Source: CAZAPZ01 sp964487285
GTDB lineage: Bacteria > Campylobacterota_A > Desulfurellia > JAADFJ01
Length of the DNA: 23,506 nt
NCBI GenBank assembly: GCA_964487285.1
Contig: CAZAPZ010000015.1
Location: forward strand, 1 to 23,506
Direction: 5' to 3'
The translations under genes were made by a program, and so were the position numbers. The notes beneath the pieces were generated by a model that saw nothing but the letters and a program-made list of their open reading frames with translations, was not told the origin of the DNA and searched no databases. Below are positions 7,167-14,719 of this stretch, piece after piece. Within the stretch, counting starts at the first letter, position 1. Each line of letters opens with the position of its first letter.

Positions 7167-8483
7167 TCAACGCCCCTTAACGGAAATTTTGGGAAAATCG
7201 GGTAAATCCGAGAGTCCGTCGGCAATATTTTCCAATTCATTTATAAATTGATCAATCTCTTTTTTGGTATTGTAAGCAGCAAAAGATGCACGATAAAACA
7301 TAGGCTCAAAACCGGACATTATTTTATAAAACTGATCTCTATGCATAGAATACCATGAATATACGCAAAATAGACCTTTTCGTATCATTATATTCTTGCT
7401 GTTGCTGAGCTTCTCGTCAACATCGAGCTCGCTGTCATCATGCTTTGTTACGGGTTTTCTGAAGTAAAATGTTAAAATTCCAGACCGCTTTTCAGACTCA
7501 AGCGGACCAATGATTTCAATAGAATCCAACTTATTTATCTTTTCTGTTGCATATCTATTCAGATCACTCTCATGACGATCAATTTCCTTCGGATCTAAAG
7601 CTATAATATATTCTGCAGCTGCTTTTGCTCCGCATATTCCGGCATAATGCTGAAGACCGCCTTCAAGCCGTTCGGGAATATCAAGATAGACAGGCATGTT
7701 TTTGCTGTCCAATCTTTCGACTGTCCCTCCTCCAGTTATAAACGGTTTTAGTTTTTCGAGAAGATTGCGTTTGCCCCATAACACGCCAAGACCCGTAGGA
7801 CCCATCATCTTATGAACTGAAAATGCTATAAAATCAACTGGCAGCTTTTTGACATCAACGGGTTTATGCATCACGGCTTGAGCTGCATCCAATATCAAAA
7901 CCGCCTCAGGAAAAAATATCTTTAAAGTTCTGCCAATACTTATAATTTCATCGTCACTAAAAAATGTCCCATCAAGATTTGATACCCAGCATAAACTCAC
8001 CGCCGATAGATGTTCGCCTTTTTTATGCAGGTCTTCTATAGTTTCTAATATCTTCTCAGCATCAACAAATATATGCTGCTTAATAGCCTTTGTTTGCTCT
8101 AATCTTCTCCACGGAAGGAAATTTGAGTTATGCTCTTTATCTGTTGTTAAAATTATAGAATCTTCCTTAAAGTTTATCGAGTTCGCAAGAAGATTCAAAG
8201 CTTCTGTACAATTTTTTGTAAAAATTATCTCACCTGCATCGCCATTTATCAGCTTTGCCATAGAAACTCTGGATTCGTCCGTTTTTACGCTCACTATCTT
8301 TCCAAACTTATGAAAGCTTCGTCCTCCGCAAGCCGGGTAATGACGATAATAATTGCATATCTCATCTAAAACAGGCTCAGGCTTCAGCGTCATACAGGCA
8401 TTATCAAGATAAATTGGTAACTTGCCATCAATTTCATCAAGTAAAACAGAAAAATCGTTTCTACATCCTTTCAGTCCATTCAT
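7167..8483 (-). CDS. SufS/IscS-like cysteine desulfurase (class V aminotransferase fold)
   Basis: PLP enzyme that probably removes sulfur from cysteine for Fe-S or thio-modification pathways. 438 residues. Visible marks: YLDNACMTLKP near the N terminus, EHNSNFLPW (H118, the PLP-stacking His), DAAQAVMHKPVDV (D199), the Schiff-base lysine K225 in FSVHKMMGPTG, and RASFAAYNTKKEI near the C terminus. All follow group II (SufS/CsdA) order. The active-site cysteine loop is unusual: where SufS has RTGHHC, this protein has RKGLFCVYSWY, making C373 the candidate catalytic residue. The ATG at 8483 has no Shine-Dalgarno, and an in-frame stop at 8496-8498 rules out a longer form. It may be translated by coupling to a short upstream ORF. 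Kynureninase-like or selenocysteine lyase-like activity is not excluded. Confidence 0.8.
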   Translation of the reverse strand: MNGLKGCRNDFSVLLDEIDGKLPIYLDNACMTLKPEPVLDEICNYYRHYPACGGRSFHKFGKIVSVKTDESRVSMAKLINGDAGEIIFTKNCTEALNLLANSINFKEDSIILTTDKEHNSNFLPWRRLEQTKAIKQHIFVDAEKILETIEDLHKKGEHLSAVSLCWVSNLDGTFFSDDEIISIGRTLKIFFPEAVLILDAAQAVMHKPVDVKKLPVDFIAFSVHKMMGPTGLGVLWGKRNLLEKLKPFITGGGTVERLDSKNMPVYLDIPERLEGGLQHYAGICGAKAAAEYIIALDPKEIDRHESDLNRYATEKINKLDSIEIIGPLESEKRSGILTFYFRKPVTKHDDSELDVDEKLSNSKNIMIRKGLFCVYSWYSMHRDQFYKIMSGFEPMFYRASFAAYNTKKEIDQFINELENIADGLSDLPDFPKISVKGR

Positions 8484-8515
8484 TTGATCATACCGTTAAA
8501 TCTATATATCTGCAT
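8480..8515 (-). CDS. Possible 11-residue leader ORF before the desulfurase
   Basis: An ATG at 8515 preceded by AAGGTGA (8518-8524) opens a frame encoding MQIYRFNGMIK. Its TGA overlaps the desulfurase ATG as ATGA. The downstream gene lacks its own Shine-Dalgarno, and the promoter at 8545-8572 places the predicted transcript start about 20 bases upstream. That order (promoter, good RBS, tiny ORF, ATGA, main ORF) fits translational coupling. Homology cannot be judged at this length. Confidence 0.4.
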   Translation of the reverse strand: MQIYRFNGMIK

Positions 8516-8544
8516 ACTCACCTTCATCATGATATTTTCTATGC

Positions 8545-8572
8545 AGTATAAGCCAAGCATAAATTTTGTCAA
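8545..8572 (-). promoter_or_regulatory. Strong sigma70-type promoter for the desulfurase/scaffold pair
   Basis: On the minus strand: perfect TTGACA (8567-8572), a 16-base spacer and TATACT (8545-8550). It is the best promoter match in the window, 62 bases upstream of the desulfurase ATG. Confidence 0.7.
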
Positions 8573-8605
8573 TCCGAAATCATTTAGGTTGTTTAATTTG
8601 AAATT

Positions 8606-8633
8606 TTTACAGAATACCATATTATTATATAAA
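8606..8633 (+). promoter_or_regulatory. Candidate promoter for the nitronate monooxygenase-type gene
   Basis: TTTACA (8606-8611), a 16-base spacer and TATAAA (8628-8633), about 50 bases before the ATG at 8687. It lies back to back with the minus-strand promoter at 8545-8572. Moderate match in an AT-rich gap, so chance similarity is possible. Confidence 0.4.
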
Positions 8634-8686
8634 GGTAATTAGCCATGAATGCAATTAAAAAGAACATTAATTTTATGGTATAAGCG

Positions 8687-9754
8687 ATGAAGCCGCTTGA
8701 AATAGGCAATTTAACAGCTGAGATTCCCATTATTCAAGGAGGTATGGGCGTTGGGATATCTCTTTCAAATCTCGCTTCCGCAGTTGCAAACGAAGGCGCA
8801 ATAGGTGTTATATCGGCAGCAGAAATAGGGTTTTTGGAGTCTGATTTTAACAAAAAACCTATGGTTGCCAACCGGCGCGCACTTATAAAAGAGATAAAAA
8901 AAGCAAAAGAAAAAAGTAAAGGTATAATAGGTCTGAATATAATGGTCGCCATGTCCGATTACAAAGAGCTTGTAATGGCAGCAGTTGATAATGGCATAGA
9001 TCTTATTATATCAGGTGCAGGACTTCCGCTTAACCCTGCCCCCAAAGAAGTGTTGAAAAATTCAAAAACGAAGTTTATACCTATAGTCTCCTCTGCAAGA
9101 GCCGCTAAGCTGATTTTTAAATATTGGCAGAGACATTTTAACAAGATTCCTGATGCCATTGTCGTAGAAGGTCCGATGGCCGGAGGTCATCTTGGTTTTA
9201 AAAATGAAGAGATTTTTGATGATAATTTTAAACTTGAAGAAATTGTGCCTGATATATTGAAGATTGCCAAAACTTATGAAGAAGCAACTGGCAAATTGAT
9301 TCCTGTAATTCCTGCCGGAGGCATATACACAGGATCCGACATCGCCAAATATATTAAAATGGGTGCAAGCGGCGTTCAAATGGCTACCCGATTTGTAGCA
9401 ACATACGAATGCGATGCTTCTAATGCATTTAAGCAGGTATTTGTGGACTGCAAAAAAAAGGACATAATTATAATACAAAGCCCGGTCGGTATGCCTGGCA
9501 GAGCAATAAAAAACAGATTTCTCGAGAATGTTGAAAAAGGATTAAAACAACCGTACAAATGCGTATGGAATTGTCTTAAACCATGCAATGGCAAGCCGTT
9601 ATACTGTATTGCTTCAGCTTTATATAATGCTCAAAAGGGATTTTTGAAAAATGGCTACGCTTTCTGCGGAGCGAACGCGTGGAAAATAGACAGAATAATG
9701 TCGGTCAAAGAACTCATAAAAATTTTAGTCAATGAATACAAAAACGCTGTTTAA
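8687..9754 (+). CDS. Nitronate monooxygenase / FabK-like FMN enzyme
   Basis: TIM-barrel flavoprotein of the 2-nitropropane dioxygenase/nitronate monooxygenase superfamily, 355 residues. Motifs in order: PIIQGGMGVGIS (14-25) at the start of the barrel, the VVEGPMAGGHLG block with the conserved His (H168), and IPAGGIYTGSDI followed by GASGVQMATRF (208-236), the FMN phosphate-binding part. The C-terminal region carries a cysteine cluster (C292, C296, C300, C307, C327) in the pattern CxxxCxxxCx6C. This recalls a subgroup I associate with anaerobes. True substrates are uncertain: the superfamily also includes enoyl-ACP reductase FabK, and the name alone should not be taken as proof of nitronate oxidation. 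Monocistronic, with no strong Shine-Dalgarno at the ATG. No partner gene nearby suggests a pathway. Confidence 0.82.
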   Translation: MKPLEIGNLTAEIPIIQGGMGVGISLSNLASAVANEGAIGVISAAEIGFLESDFNKKPMVANRRALIKEIKKAKEKSKGIIGLNIMVAMSDYKELVMAAVDNGIDLIISGAGLPLNPAPKEVLKNSKTKFIPIVSSARAAKLIFKYWQRHFNKIPDAIVVEGPMAGGHLGFKNEEIFDDNFKLEEIVPDILKIAKTYEEATGKLIPVIPAGGIYTGSDIAKYIKMGASGVQMATRFVATYECDASNAFKQVFVDCKKKDIIIIQSPVGMPGRAIKNRFLENVEKGLKQPYKCVWNCLKPCNGKPLYCIASALYNAQKGFLKNGYAFCGANAWKIDRIMSVKELIKILVNEYKNAV

Positions 9755-10008
9755 GACTAAAGGAATGCTGCCTATGTCGCTGGAAACCGGTAATAATCTT
9801 TAGTTTTGCACCATTTTCTATTTACTATTTAATTTCCTATAATTTCCTACATTTTGCTTCATAAATTATGAAACCACTGCATAATATGGTTTTTCCGTCA
9901 TCATTGTGCAGCTCCCATAAAATATCTAATATTTTATCTATTTTCAATTTGCATTTCTACTCTCTCTTCAGTATGCTGACAACCTAAATAAAAGCAAGAA
10001 AAAATGAA
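9755..10008. other. Intergenic region with tandem repeat and palindrome
   Basis: 254 bases without a convincing ORF. It holds two adjacent near-identical decamers, AATTTCCTAT (9831-9840) and AATTTCCTAC (9841-9850), then a 15-base palindrome TTCATAAATTATGAA (9858-9872), and a weak AAACCA/TGGTTT inverted pair right after it. It presumably contains the promoter of the zapE-argA-lepA-lepB-pgsA run. No -35/-10 pair stands out. Confidence 0.4.
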
Positions 10009-11034
10009 GTGAAAATAAACGATATAAACTTTGATACTCCTGTTAAACAAATAATGAAGCAGGAGATGCCGGCAAAATTTCGCGGTAAAAACTTCGATAA
10101 TTATGTGCCCTGCGACAAGTTTCCATCTCAAGCGCAATCAATGAAACTGCTGATAAACACGGTTCATCAAATAGAAAATTTCAATAAGCCATTCTGCTAT
10201 AAAAAAGTTATCGAAAAATTGACAGGGATAAAAAAACCTAAAAATATTTACATTGATGGAACCTTCGGGGTCGGTAAAACGCATCTCCTCGCAGCATGCG
10301 GCAATTTGTATAAAGGAAAAAGTTTTTTTATATCCTTTTCAGAGCTAATGTATCTTATCGCTTTTTATAATGTTCAAAAGGTTGTTGATATTATGTCCGA
10401 ATATGATCTAATATTACTTGATGAGTTTGAACTTGACGATCCAGGCGATGCAATGATGGGCATAAATTTTCTAAGACTATTAGATAAGACGGGCAGTTCG
10501 CTCATTACAACTTCCAATACACTTCCTTCCAACTTGGGAGAAAATAGATTTGACACGATGCTTTTTAGTGAAAGGATAGGAAAAATGGCAAACTCATTTG
10601 ACCTGTGCATGATAAAGGGGAAAGATTACAGGATGACTCAAAAAGTTAAAATGATTCAGAGCAGGAAAAACGATTTAAAAATGCTGTATAAGCAACGTAT
10701 CCGTCAGAATGAAAAATCAGTCTATGTTGATTCAGAAGAACTATTTTCAAAATTAAAAACTATTCATCCGATCAGATATATGAATTTAAATAACACAGTC
10801 CATTCATTGTTTATAAACGATTTAAAACGTTTTGATAATGATAATCTCCCCAATCTTCTGAGGTTCTCATTTTTGATTGATATAATATATTATGCTGATA
10901 TATCAATCTTTATTTCTACAAAATTATCAATTAAAGAACTAATAACGGATGATCTAATGAGCGGACCTTTTAGAAATAAAATATACAGGACAATATCCCG
11001 TATAGCAGAAAATGGGACAATATTTAGGATTTAG
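10009..11034 (+). CDS. zapE: ZapE/AFG1-family AAA ATPase
   Basis: ATPase of the family that includes bacterial ZapE, a division-associated Z-ring factor, and mitochondrial AFG1/LACE1. 341 residues. The N terminus has the family block FRGKNFDNYVPCDKFPSQAQ (about 24-43). Walker A is GTFGVGKT (84-91), Walker B LILLDEFELDDPGDAMM (134-150), with the family's DEFxxxDxxDAM signature slightly varied, and the sensor segment ITTSNTLPSNL follows at about 166-176. The C-terminal third is less conserved. The start is GTG at 10009, and the sequence ATGAAGTGA around it means this GTG overlaps the stop of a two-codon frame; no clear Shine-Dalgarno is seen, so M15 (10051) remains an alternative start. First gene of the plus-strand run leading to lepA. 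Family is secure; the precise cellular role here is inference. Confidence 0.85.
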   Translation: MKINDINFDTPVKQIMKQEMPAKFRGKNFDNYVPCDKFPSQAQSMKLLINTVHQIENFNKPFCYKKVIEKLTGIKKPKNIYIDGTFGVGKTHLLAACGNLYKGKSFFISFSELMYLIAFYNVQKVVDIMSEYDLILLDEFELDDPGDAMMGINFLRLLDKTGSSLITTSNTLPSNLGENRFDTMLFSERIGKMANSFDLCMIKGKDYRMTQKVKMIQSRKNDLKMLYKQRIRQNEKSVYVDSEELFSKLKTIHPIRYMNLNNTVHSLFINDLKRFDNDNLPNLLRFSFLIDIIYYADISIFISTKLSIKELITDDLMSGPFRNKIYRTISRIAENGTIFRI

Positions 11035-11114
11035 GAAATCAAAAAAAACCCAATTGACGAGTTTCTTTTAGATAGTCAGTTGAAATCTATCAATAATTTG
11101 CTAAATATAACAGA

Positions 11115-11579
11115 ATGAAAATAATTATTAGAAATGCGGTGCTGACGGATGTTGAAAAAATATTTAGTATAATTGATAATGAGGCATCAAGTAAAATGCT
11201 CCTTGAAAGAGATCGCGATGATATCGCATCCAATATAAGGTCATTTGTCGTGGCAGAAACAGACGGTGAAGTTTCAGGCTGTTCATCGCTAACTATATGG
11301 ACCAAAGAGTTATCCGAGATAAGATCGTTATCTGTGACAACGTCTAAAAGAGGATTGGGAATCGGAAAAATGATTGTCGGAAGATTGATCAGTGAAGCGA
11401 GAGATTTAGGGTTAAAACAAGTTTTTGCACTTACCACTCAACATAAATTTTTCAGTGAACTCGGTTTTAAAATGGTAGAATTTGATCAACTGCCTGAAAA
11501 AAAGATATGGAATTACTGCGTAAAATGCAAGCTGCTTCCATACTGCAATGAAAAAGCATTCATAAGGAACGTAGATTGA
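11115..11579 (+). CDS. argA: Short-form N-acetylglutamate synthase (GNAT family, ArgA-type)
   Basis: Acetyl-CoA:glutamate N-acetyltransferase catalysing the first step of arginine synthesis. 154 residues, consisting only of a GNAT domain without the amino-acid-kinase domain of E. coli ArgA. Marks of this short family: LLERDRDDIASNIRSF near the N terminus, LSEIRSLSV, the acetyl-CoA pyrophosphate loop KRGLGIGKMI (78-87), FALTTQHKFFSELGF, and the C-terminal LPEKKIWNYCVKCKLLPYC with three cysteines (135, 138, 144). That last block distinguishes it from generic GNAT enzymes. It fits with argC and argJ elsewhere in the window, though on the opposite strand in another operon. The ATG lacks an obvious Shine-Dalgarno. 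The stop overlaps lepA's TTG by four bases. Confidence 0.86.
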   Translation: MKIIIRNAVLTDVEKIFSIIDNEASSKMLLERDRDDIASNIRSFVVAETDGEVSGCSSLTIWTKELSEIRSLSVTTSKRGLGIGKMIVGRLISEARDLGLKQVFALTTQHKFFSELGFKMVEFDQLPEKKIWNYCVKCKLLPYCNEKAFIRNVD

Positions 11580-13369
11580 CGCATACCGCAAGCATAAGAA
11601 ATTTTTCTATTATTGCCCATATTGATCATGGTAAATCTACGCTCGCCGATCGACTGATAGAACTTACTGGAACTGTGAAAAAAAGAGAGATGCAGGATCA
11701 ACTTCTTGACAGTATGGAGATTGAAAAGGAGCGTGGAATAACCATCAAGTCGCAGACGATTGCTATGAACTATGATTATCAAGGCAAAAACTATCGCATA
11801 AATATGATTGACACGCCGGGACATGTAGATTTTTCTTATGAAGTGTCAAGGGCTCTAAAAGCATGCGAAGGCGTAATTTTAGTTGTTGATGCAACTCAAG
11901 GAGTTCAAGCTCAGACAATTGCAAACACATATATGGCTATTGAAGAAAACTGTAAAATTATCCCTGTCATAAACAAAGTAGATCTTCCTAGCGCCGATGT
12001 TGATGGCTGTAAAAGTCAGATTGATTCTATTCTCGGAATAGATGCATCAGACGCAATAGAAATTTCAGCAAAAACAGGGCTCGGTGTTAAAAATGTTATA
12101 GAAGCCATAATTTCGCAGATCCCTTCGCCAACAGGCAGACCGGAAAAACCGCTTAAAGCTCTTGTTATTGATTCATGGTACGATAATTACAAAGGTGTGG
12201 TAATGGTAATAAGGATTGTGGACGGATGCATTAAAGAAGGCGAAGAAATTTGTCTTATGGGAAGCGGTTCCAAGCTTACGGCAGGTGAAATAGGGCTATT
12301 CAAGCCGAAACCTATTTCCAAAGGTATTTTAACAACCGGAATGGTTGGATATATTGCAAGCGGCATAAAAGAACTCTCTTCTATCGGCGTTGGGGACACT
12401 TTGACAAATTGTGCTAATCCGGCAAAAGAAAAGATAGAAGGATATAAGCAGGTAAAGCCCATTGTTTTTGCAGGCATCTATCCTGAAGATCCTGATAATT
12501 ATGATAGGCTCAAAGAAGCATTGGAAAAATTGAAACTAAACGATGCTTCCATAAACTATGAGCCCGAAACATCAAACAGTCTTGGTTTTGGATTTAGAAT
12601 AGGTTTTCTCGGAATGCTTCATATGGATATATCAAGAGAGCGCATAGAAAGAGAAAACAATATTGCGGTTGTTGTTACATCGCCTACTGTTGCCTATCAT
12701 ATGTTTTATACAAACGGATCGGATAAATATGCAGTTAATCCAAACGATTTTGACGATAGATCAAAAATAGCTTCAATAAAAGAGCCTATTATAAAAATCA
12801 CCATACTTGTTCCATCGCAATTCATAGGCAATATTATGAAGATTCTTGAAGAACGAAGAGGGACAATGGAAAATCTATCTTATATAACAGAAAATCAGGC
12901 AGCACTGACCTATATCGTTCCTCTCCATGAGATAATAACTGATTTTTACGACCAACTCAAATCATTATCGAAAGGTATGGCAAGCTTTGATTATGAAGCA
13001 TTTGGTGAAAAAGAGAGTGATTTGGTTAAAGTTGATATATTAATAAACGGCAGTAAAATTGACGCACTGTCTTTTGTATCAATTAAATCAAAGGCGTATA
13101 TTACAGGACGGGATATTATAAAAAGATTACAAAAACTTATTCCAAGACAGCTTTTTGAAGTATCAATACAAGCGGCAATCGGAGGCAAAATTATTGCAAA
13201 AGAAAGAGTATCGGCAATGAGAAAAAATGTAACGGCAAAATGCTACGGCGGGGATATAACGAGAAAAAGAAAACTTTTGGAAAAACAAAAAGCAGGAAAA
13301 AAGCGAATGAAAAAGTTTGGTACGGTTTTAGTTCCTACGGAAACATTCATTACTCTATTTAGGAGATAA
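11576..13369 (+). CDS. lepA: Elongation factor 4 (LepA)
   Basis: Ribosome-associated translational GTPase. 597 residues, the normal length. The N terminus carries the G domain: AHIDHGKST (14-22), ERGITIKSQ (switch I region), DTPGHVDFSYEV and NKVDLPSAD. It continues through EF-G-like domains, with the LepA-specific SLGFGFRIGFLGMLHMDI segment, to the C-terminal domain with AKERVSAMRKNVTAKCYGGD and the lysine-rich RKRKLLEKQKAGKKRMK. The start is TTG, 6 bases after AAGGAA (11564-11569), overlapping the argA stop (TTGA). It is followed after one base by lepB, the classical lepA-lepB pair. Confidence 0.98.
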   Translation: MTHTASIRNFSIIAHIDHGKSTLADRLIELTGTVKKREMQDQLLDSMEIEKERGITIKSQTIAMNYDYQGKNYRINMIDTPGHVDFSYEVSRALKACEGVILVVDATQGVQAQTIANTYMAIEENCKIIPVINKVDLPSADVDGCKSQIDSILGIDASDAIEISAKTGLGVKNVIEAIISQIPSPTGRPEKPLKALVIDSWYDNYKGVVMVIRIVDGCIKEGEEICLMGSGSKLTAGEIGLFKPKPISKGILTTGMVGYIASGIKELSSIGVGDTLTNCANPAKEKIEGYKQVKPIVFAGIYPEDPDNYDRLKEALEKLKLNDASINYEPETSNSLGFGFRIGFLGMLHMDISRERIERENNIAVVVTSPTVAYHMFYTNGSDKYAVNPNDFDDRSKIASIKEPIIKITILVPSQFIGNIMKILEERRGTMENLSYITENQAALTYIVPLHEIITDFYDQLKSLSKGMASFDYEAFGEKESDLVKVDILINGSKIDALSFVSIKSKAYITGRDIIKRLQKLIPRQLFEVSIQAAIGGKIIAKERVSAMRKNVTAKCYGGDITRKRKLLEKQKAGKKRMKKFGTVLVPTETFITLFRR

Positions 13370-13370
13370 A

Positions 13371-14015
13371 ATGGAAAAAAGCAAAAAAAAAATATCAAGA
13401 AAAGAAAAATGGTTGAATAACTTTAAATCAATTTTATGGGCAATTGTAATCGCAGTTTTTCTTAGAACATTTGTCGTAGAGGCATTTAAGATTCCATCCG
13501 GATCTATGATACCTACTCTTTTAATCGGTGATCACCTTTTCGTAGAAAAATTTGCATACGGAATCAAACTTCCTATAACACATGCAAAGCTAATACCCAT
13601 AGGTGAGCCGAAGCATGGTGATATTGCTGTTTTTAGATTTCCTCCTAATCCGTCAATATATTTTATAAAAAGGGTGATAGGACTTCCGGGAGATAAGTTG
13701 CAAATGATCAATAAAAAGCTTTACCGCAACGGTAAGGCGATTAATGAACCGTATGTTCAACATACGGATAATCTCATAGATCCACCCAATATGCCGAAAG
13801 GTATGTTTGGACAAAGGGATAACTGGGGACCGATAATTGTGCCAAAAGGCAAATACTTTATGATGGGCGATAACAGAGATGAATCGTACGACAGCAGATT
13901 TTGGGGATATGTTCCAGAGAAAAATTTGGTTGGAAAGGCATTTATAATATATTTTTCAGATAGAAAAAAAGATCCGTTTAATATTAGATGGGACAGGCTG
14001 GGAAAGATAATATAA
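13371..14015 (+). CDS. lepB: Signal peptidase I (LepB)
   Basis: Membrane serine protease that removes signal peptides from exported proteins. 214 residues with a basic N terminus and a single membrane segment (about 21-38). The catalytic serine is S45 in IPSGSMIPTL and the general-base lysine is K100 in FIKRVIGLPGD. The box MMGDNRDESYDSRFWGYV closes the catalytic domain. ATG start behind AGGAGA (13361-13366), one base after lepA, so probably co-translated. All catalytic residues are present. Confidence 0.97.
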   Translation: MEKSKKKISRKEKWLNNFKSILWAIVIAVFLRTFVVEAFKIPSGSMIPTLLIGDHLFVEKFAYGIKLPITHAKLIPIGEPKHGDIAVFRFPPNPSIYFIKRVIGLPGDKLQMINKKLYRNGKAINEPYVQHTDNLIDPPNMPKGMFGQRDNWGPIIVPKGKYFMMGDNRDESYDSRFWGYVPEKNLVGKAFIIYFSDRKKDPFNIRWDRLGKII

Positions 14016-14028
14016 TAGATATAAAAAT

Positions 14029-14628
14029 ATGGTTCCCAATATCCTCACATCCGTAAGAATTATTTTATCACCTTTTATAATCGTTGCTCTTATCCATGGC
14101 AAGACATATATATTTTTAATTCTACTTGCCATAGCAGCATTAAGTGATTTTTTTGATGGATTATTGGCAAGAATGCTTAATCAAAAAACAGTTGTCGGTC
14201 AGTTGCTTGATCCGTTAGCCGACAAAATATTGATAGATTCACTTTATATAGCACTCTATTTAAGCGATCTTTTACCTGTTTGGCTTTGCTTGATTGTAAT
14301 AGGCAGAGATCTAATATTGATAATTGGCATATCCGTAGGCATATCGTTAAAATTTTTCAAAGAAGCTTCTTTGAAAAAAATGACATGGAAAATGGTAGTA
14401 ATATTATTTAAAAAATATGAGCCGTTATTTAAAAAATTATCACCGTCGCTTGTAAGCAAGATCAACACATTTTTCCAGATAGCTACGATTCTTGCCGTAT
14501 TTATGCATGCTAAATATCCTTTTTCAGGCTTGAACTTATTCTTTTATCTAACGGCGATTTTAACGATAATTTCTATGATACATTATGCTATTCGAGGAAT
14601 AATGTGGGGAATAATAAGGTCAAGCTAA
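14029..14628 (+). CDS. pgsA: CDP-alcohol phosphatidyltransferase, PgsA-like
   Basis: Integral membrane enzyme, most likely CDP-diacylglycerol:glycerol-3-phosphate phosphatidyltransferase in phosphatidylglycerol synthesis. 199 residues. The complete catalytic motif D-x2-DG-x2-AR-x8-G-x3-D-x3-D is visible (D40, D43, G44, A47, R48, G57, D61, D65), with several hydrophobic helices around it and the typical MVPNILTSVRI N terminus. The family uses different alcohols, so a related headgroup (serine, inositol, cardiolipin synthase type) cannot be excluded, but N terminus and size favour PgsA. It follows lepB by 13 bases and ends the run. Its stop codon lies inside a 22-base perfect palindrome. Confidence 0.88.
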   Translation: MVPNILTSVRIILSPFIIVALIHGKTYIFLILLAIAALSDFFDGLLARMLNQKTVVGQLLDPLADKILIDSLYIALYLSDLLPVWLCLIVIGRDLILIIGISVGISLKFFKEASLKKMTWKMVVILFKKYEPLFKKLSPSLVSKINTFFQIATILAVFMHAKYPFSGLNLFFYLTAILTIISMIHYAIRGIMWGIIRSS

Positions 14629-14640
14629 TATTAGCTTGAC
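14619..14640. terminator. 22-base perfect palindrome at the pgsA stop
   Basis: Arms GTCAAGCTAAT and its exact complement meet without spacer and include the TAA stop at 14626-14628. As RNA it could form a stem of about 9-10 pairs. There is no T run after it; the next bases are the likely -35 of livK. It may end transcription before livK or be a dyad operator for livK. Confidence 0.5.
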
Positions 14641-14669
14641 TTGACAAAGCGTTAGTTGAAAGCTAAACT
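14641..14669 (+). promoter_or_regulatory. Candidate promoter of livK
   Basis: Perfect TTGACA (14641-14646), a 17-base spacer, then TAAACT (14664-14669, 4 of 6 matches). It directly abuts the 22-base palindrome and lies 51 bases before the livK ATG. Confidence 0.5.
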
Positions 14670-14719
14670 GCTTTTATAAAATTGTTTATAATTCCTTAAA
14701 AAATTTGGGAGGTTGAATT

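Noticed and set aside
9062..9478. 138-codon minus-strand frame inside the nitronate monooxygenase-type gene.
   Set aside because: Antisense shadow of a well-supported coding gene; its translation shows no family motifs.
1550..9885. The 13-mer ACCACTGCATAAT occurs at 1550-1562 and again at 9873-9885, each time inside a small inverted repeat.
   Set aside because: In a 23.5-kb AT-rich window several 13-base matches are expected by chance, and the flanks do not match, so there is no evidence for a dispersed repeat family.
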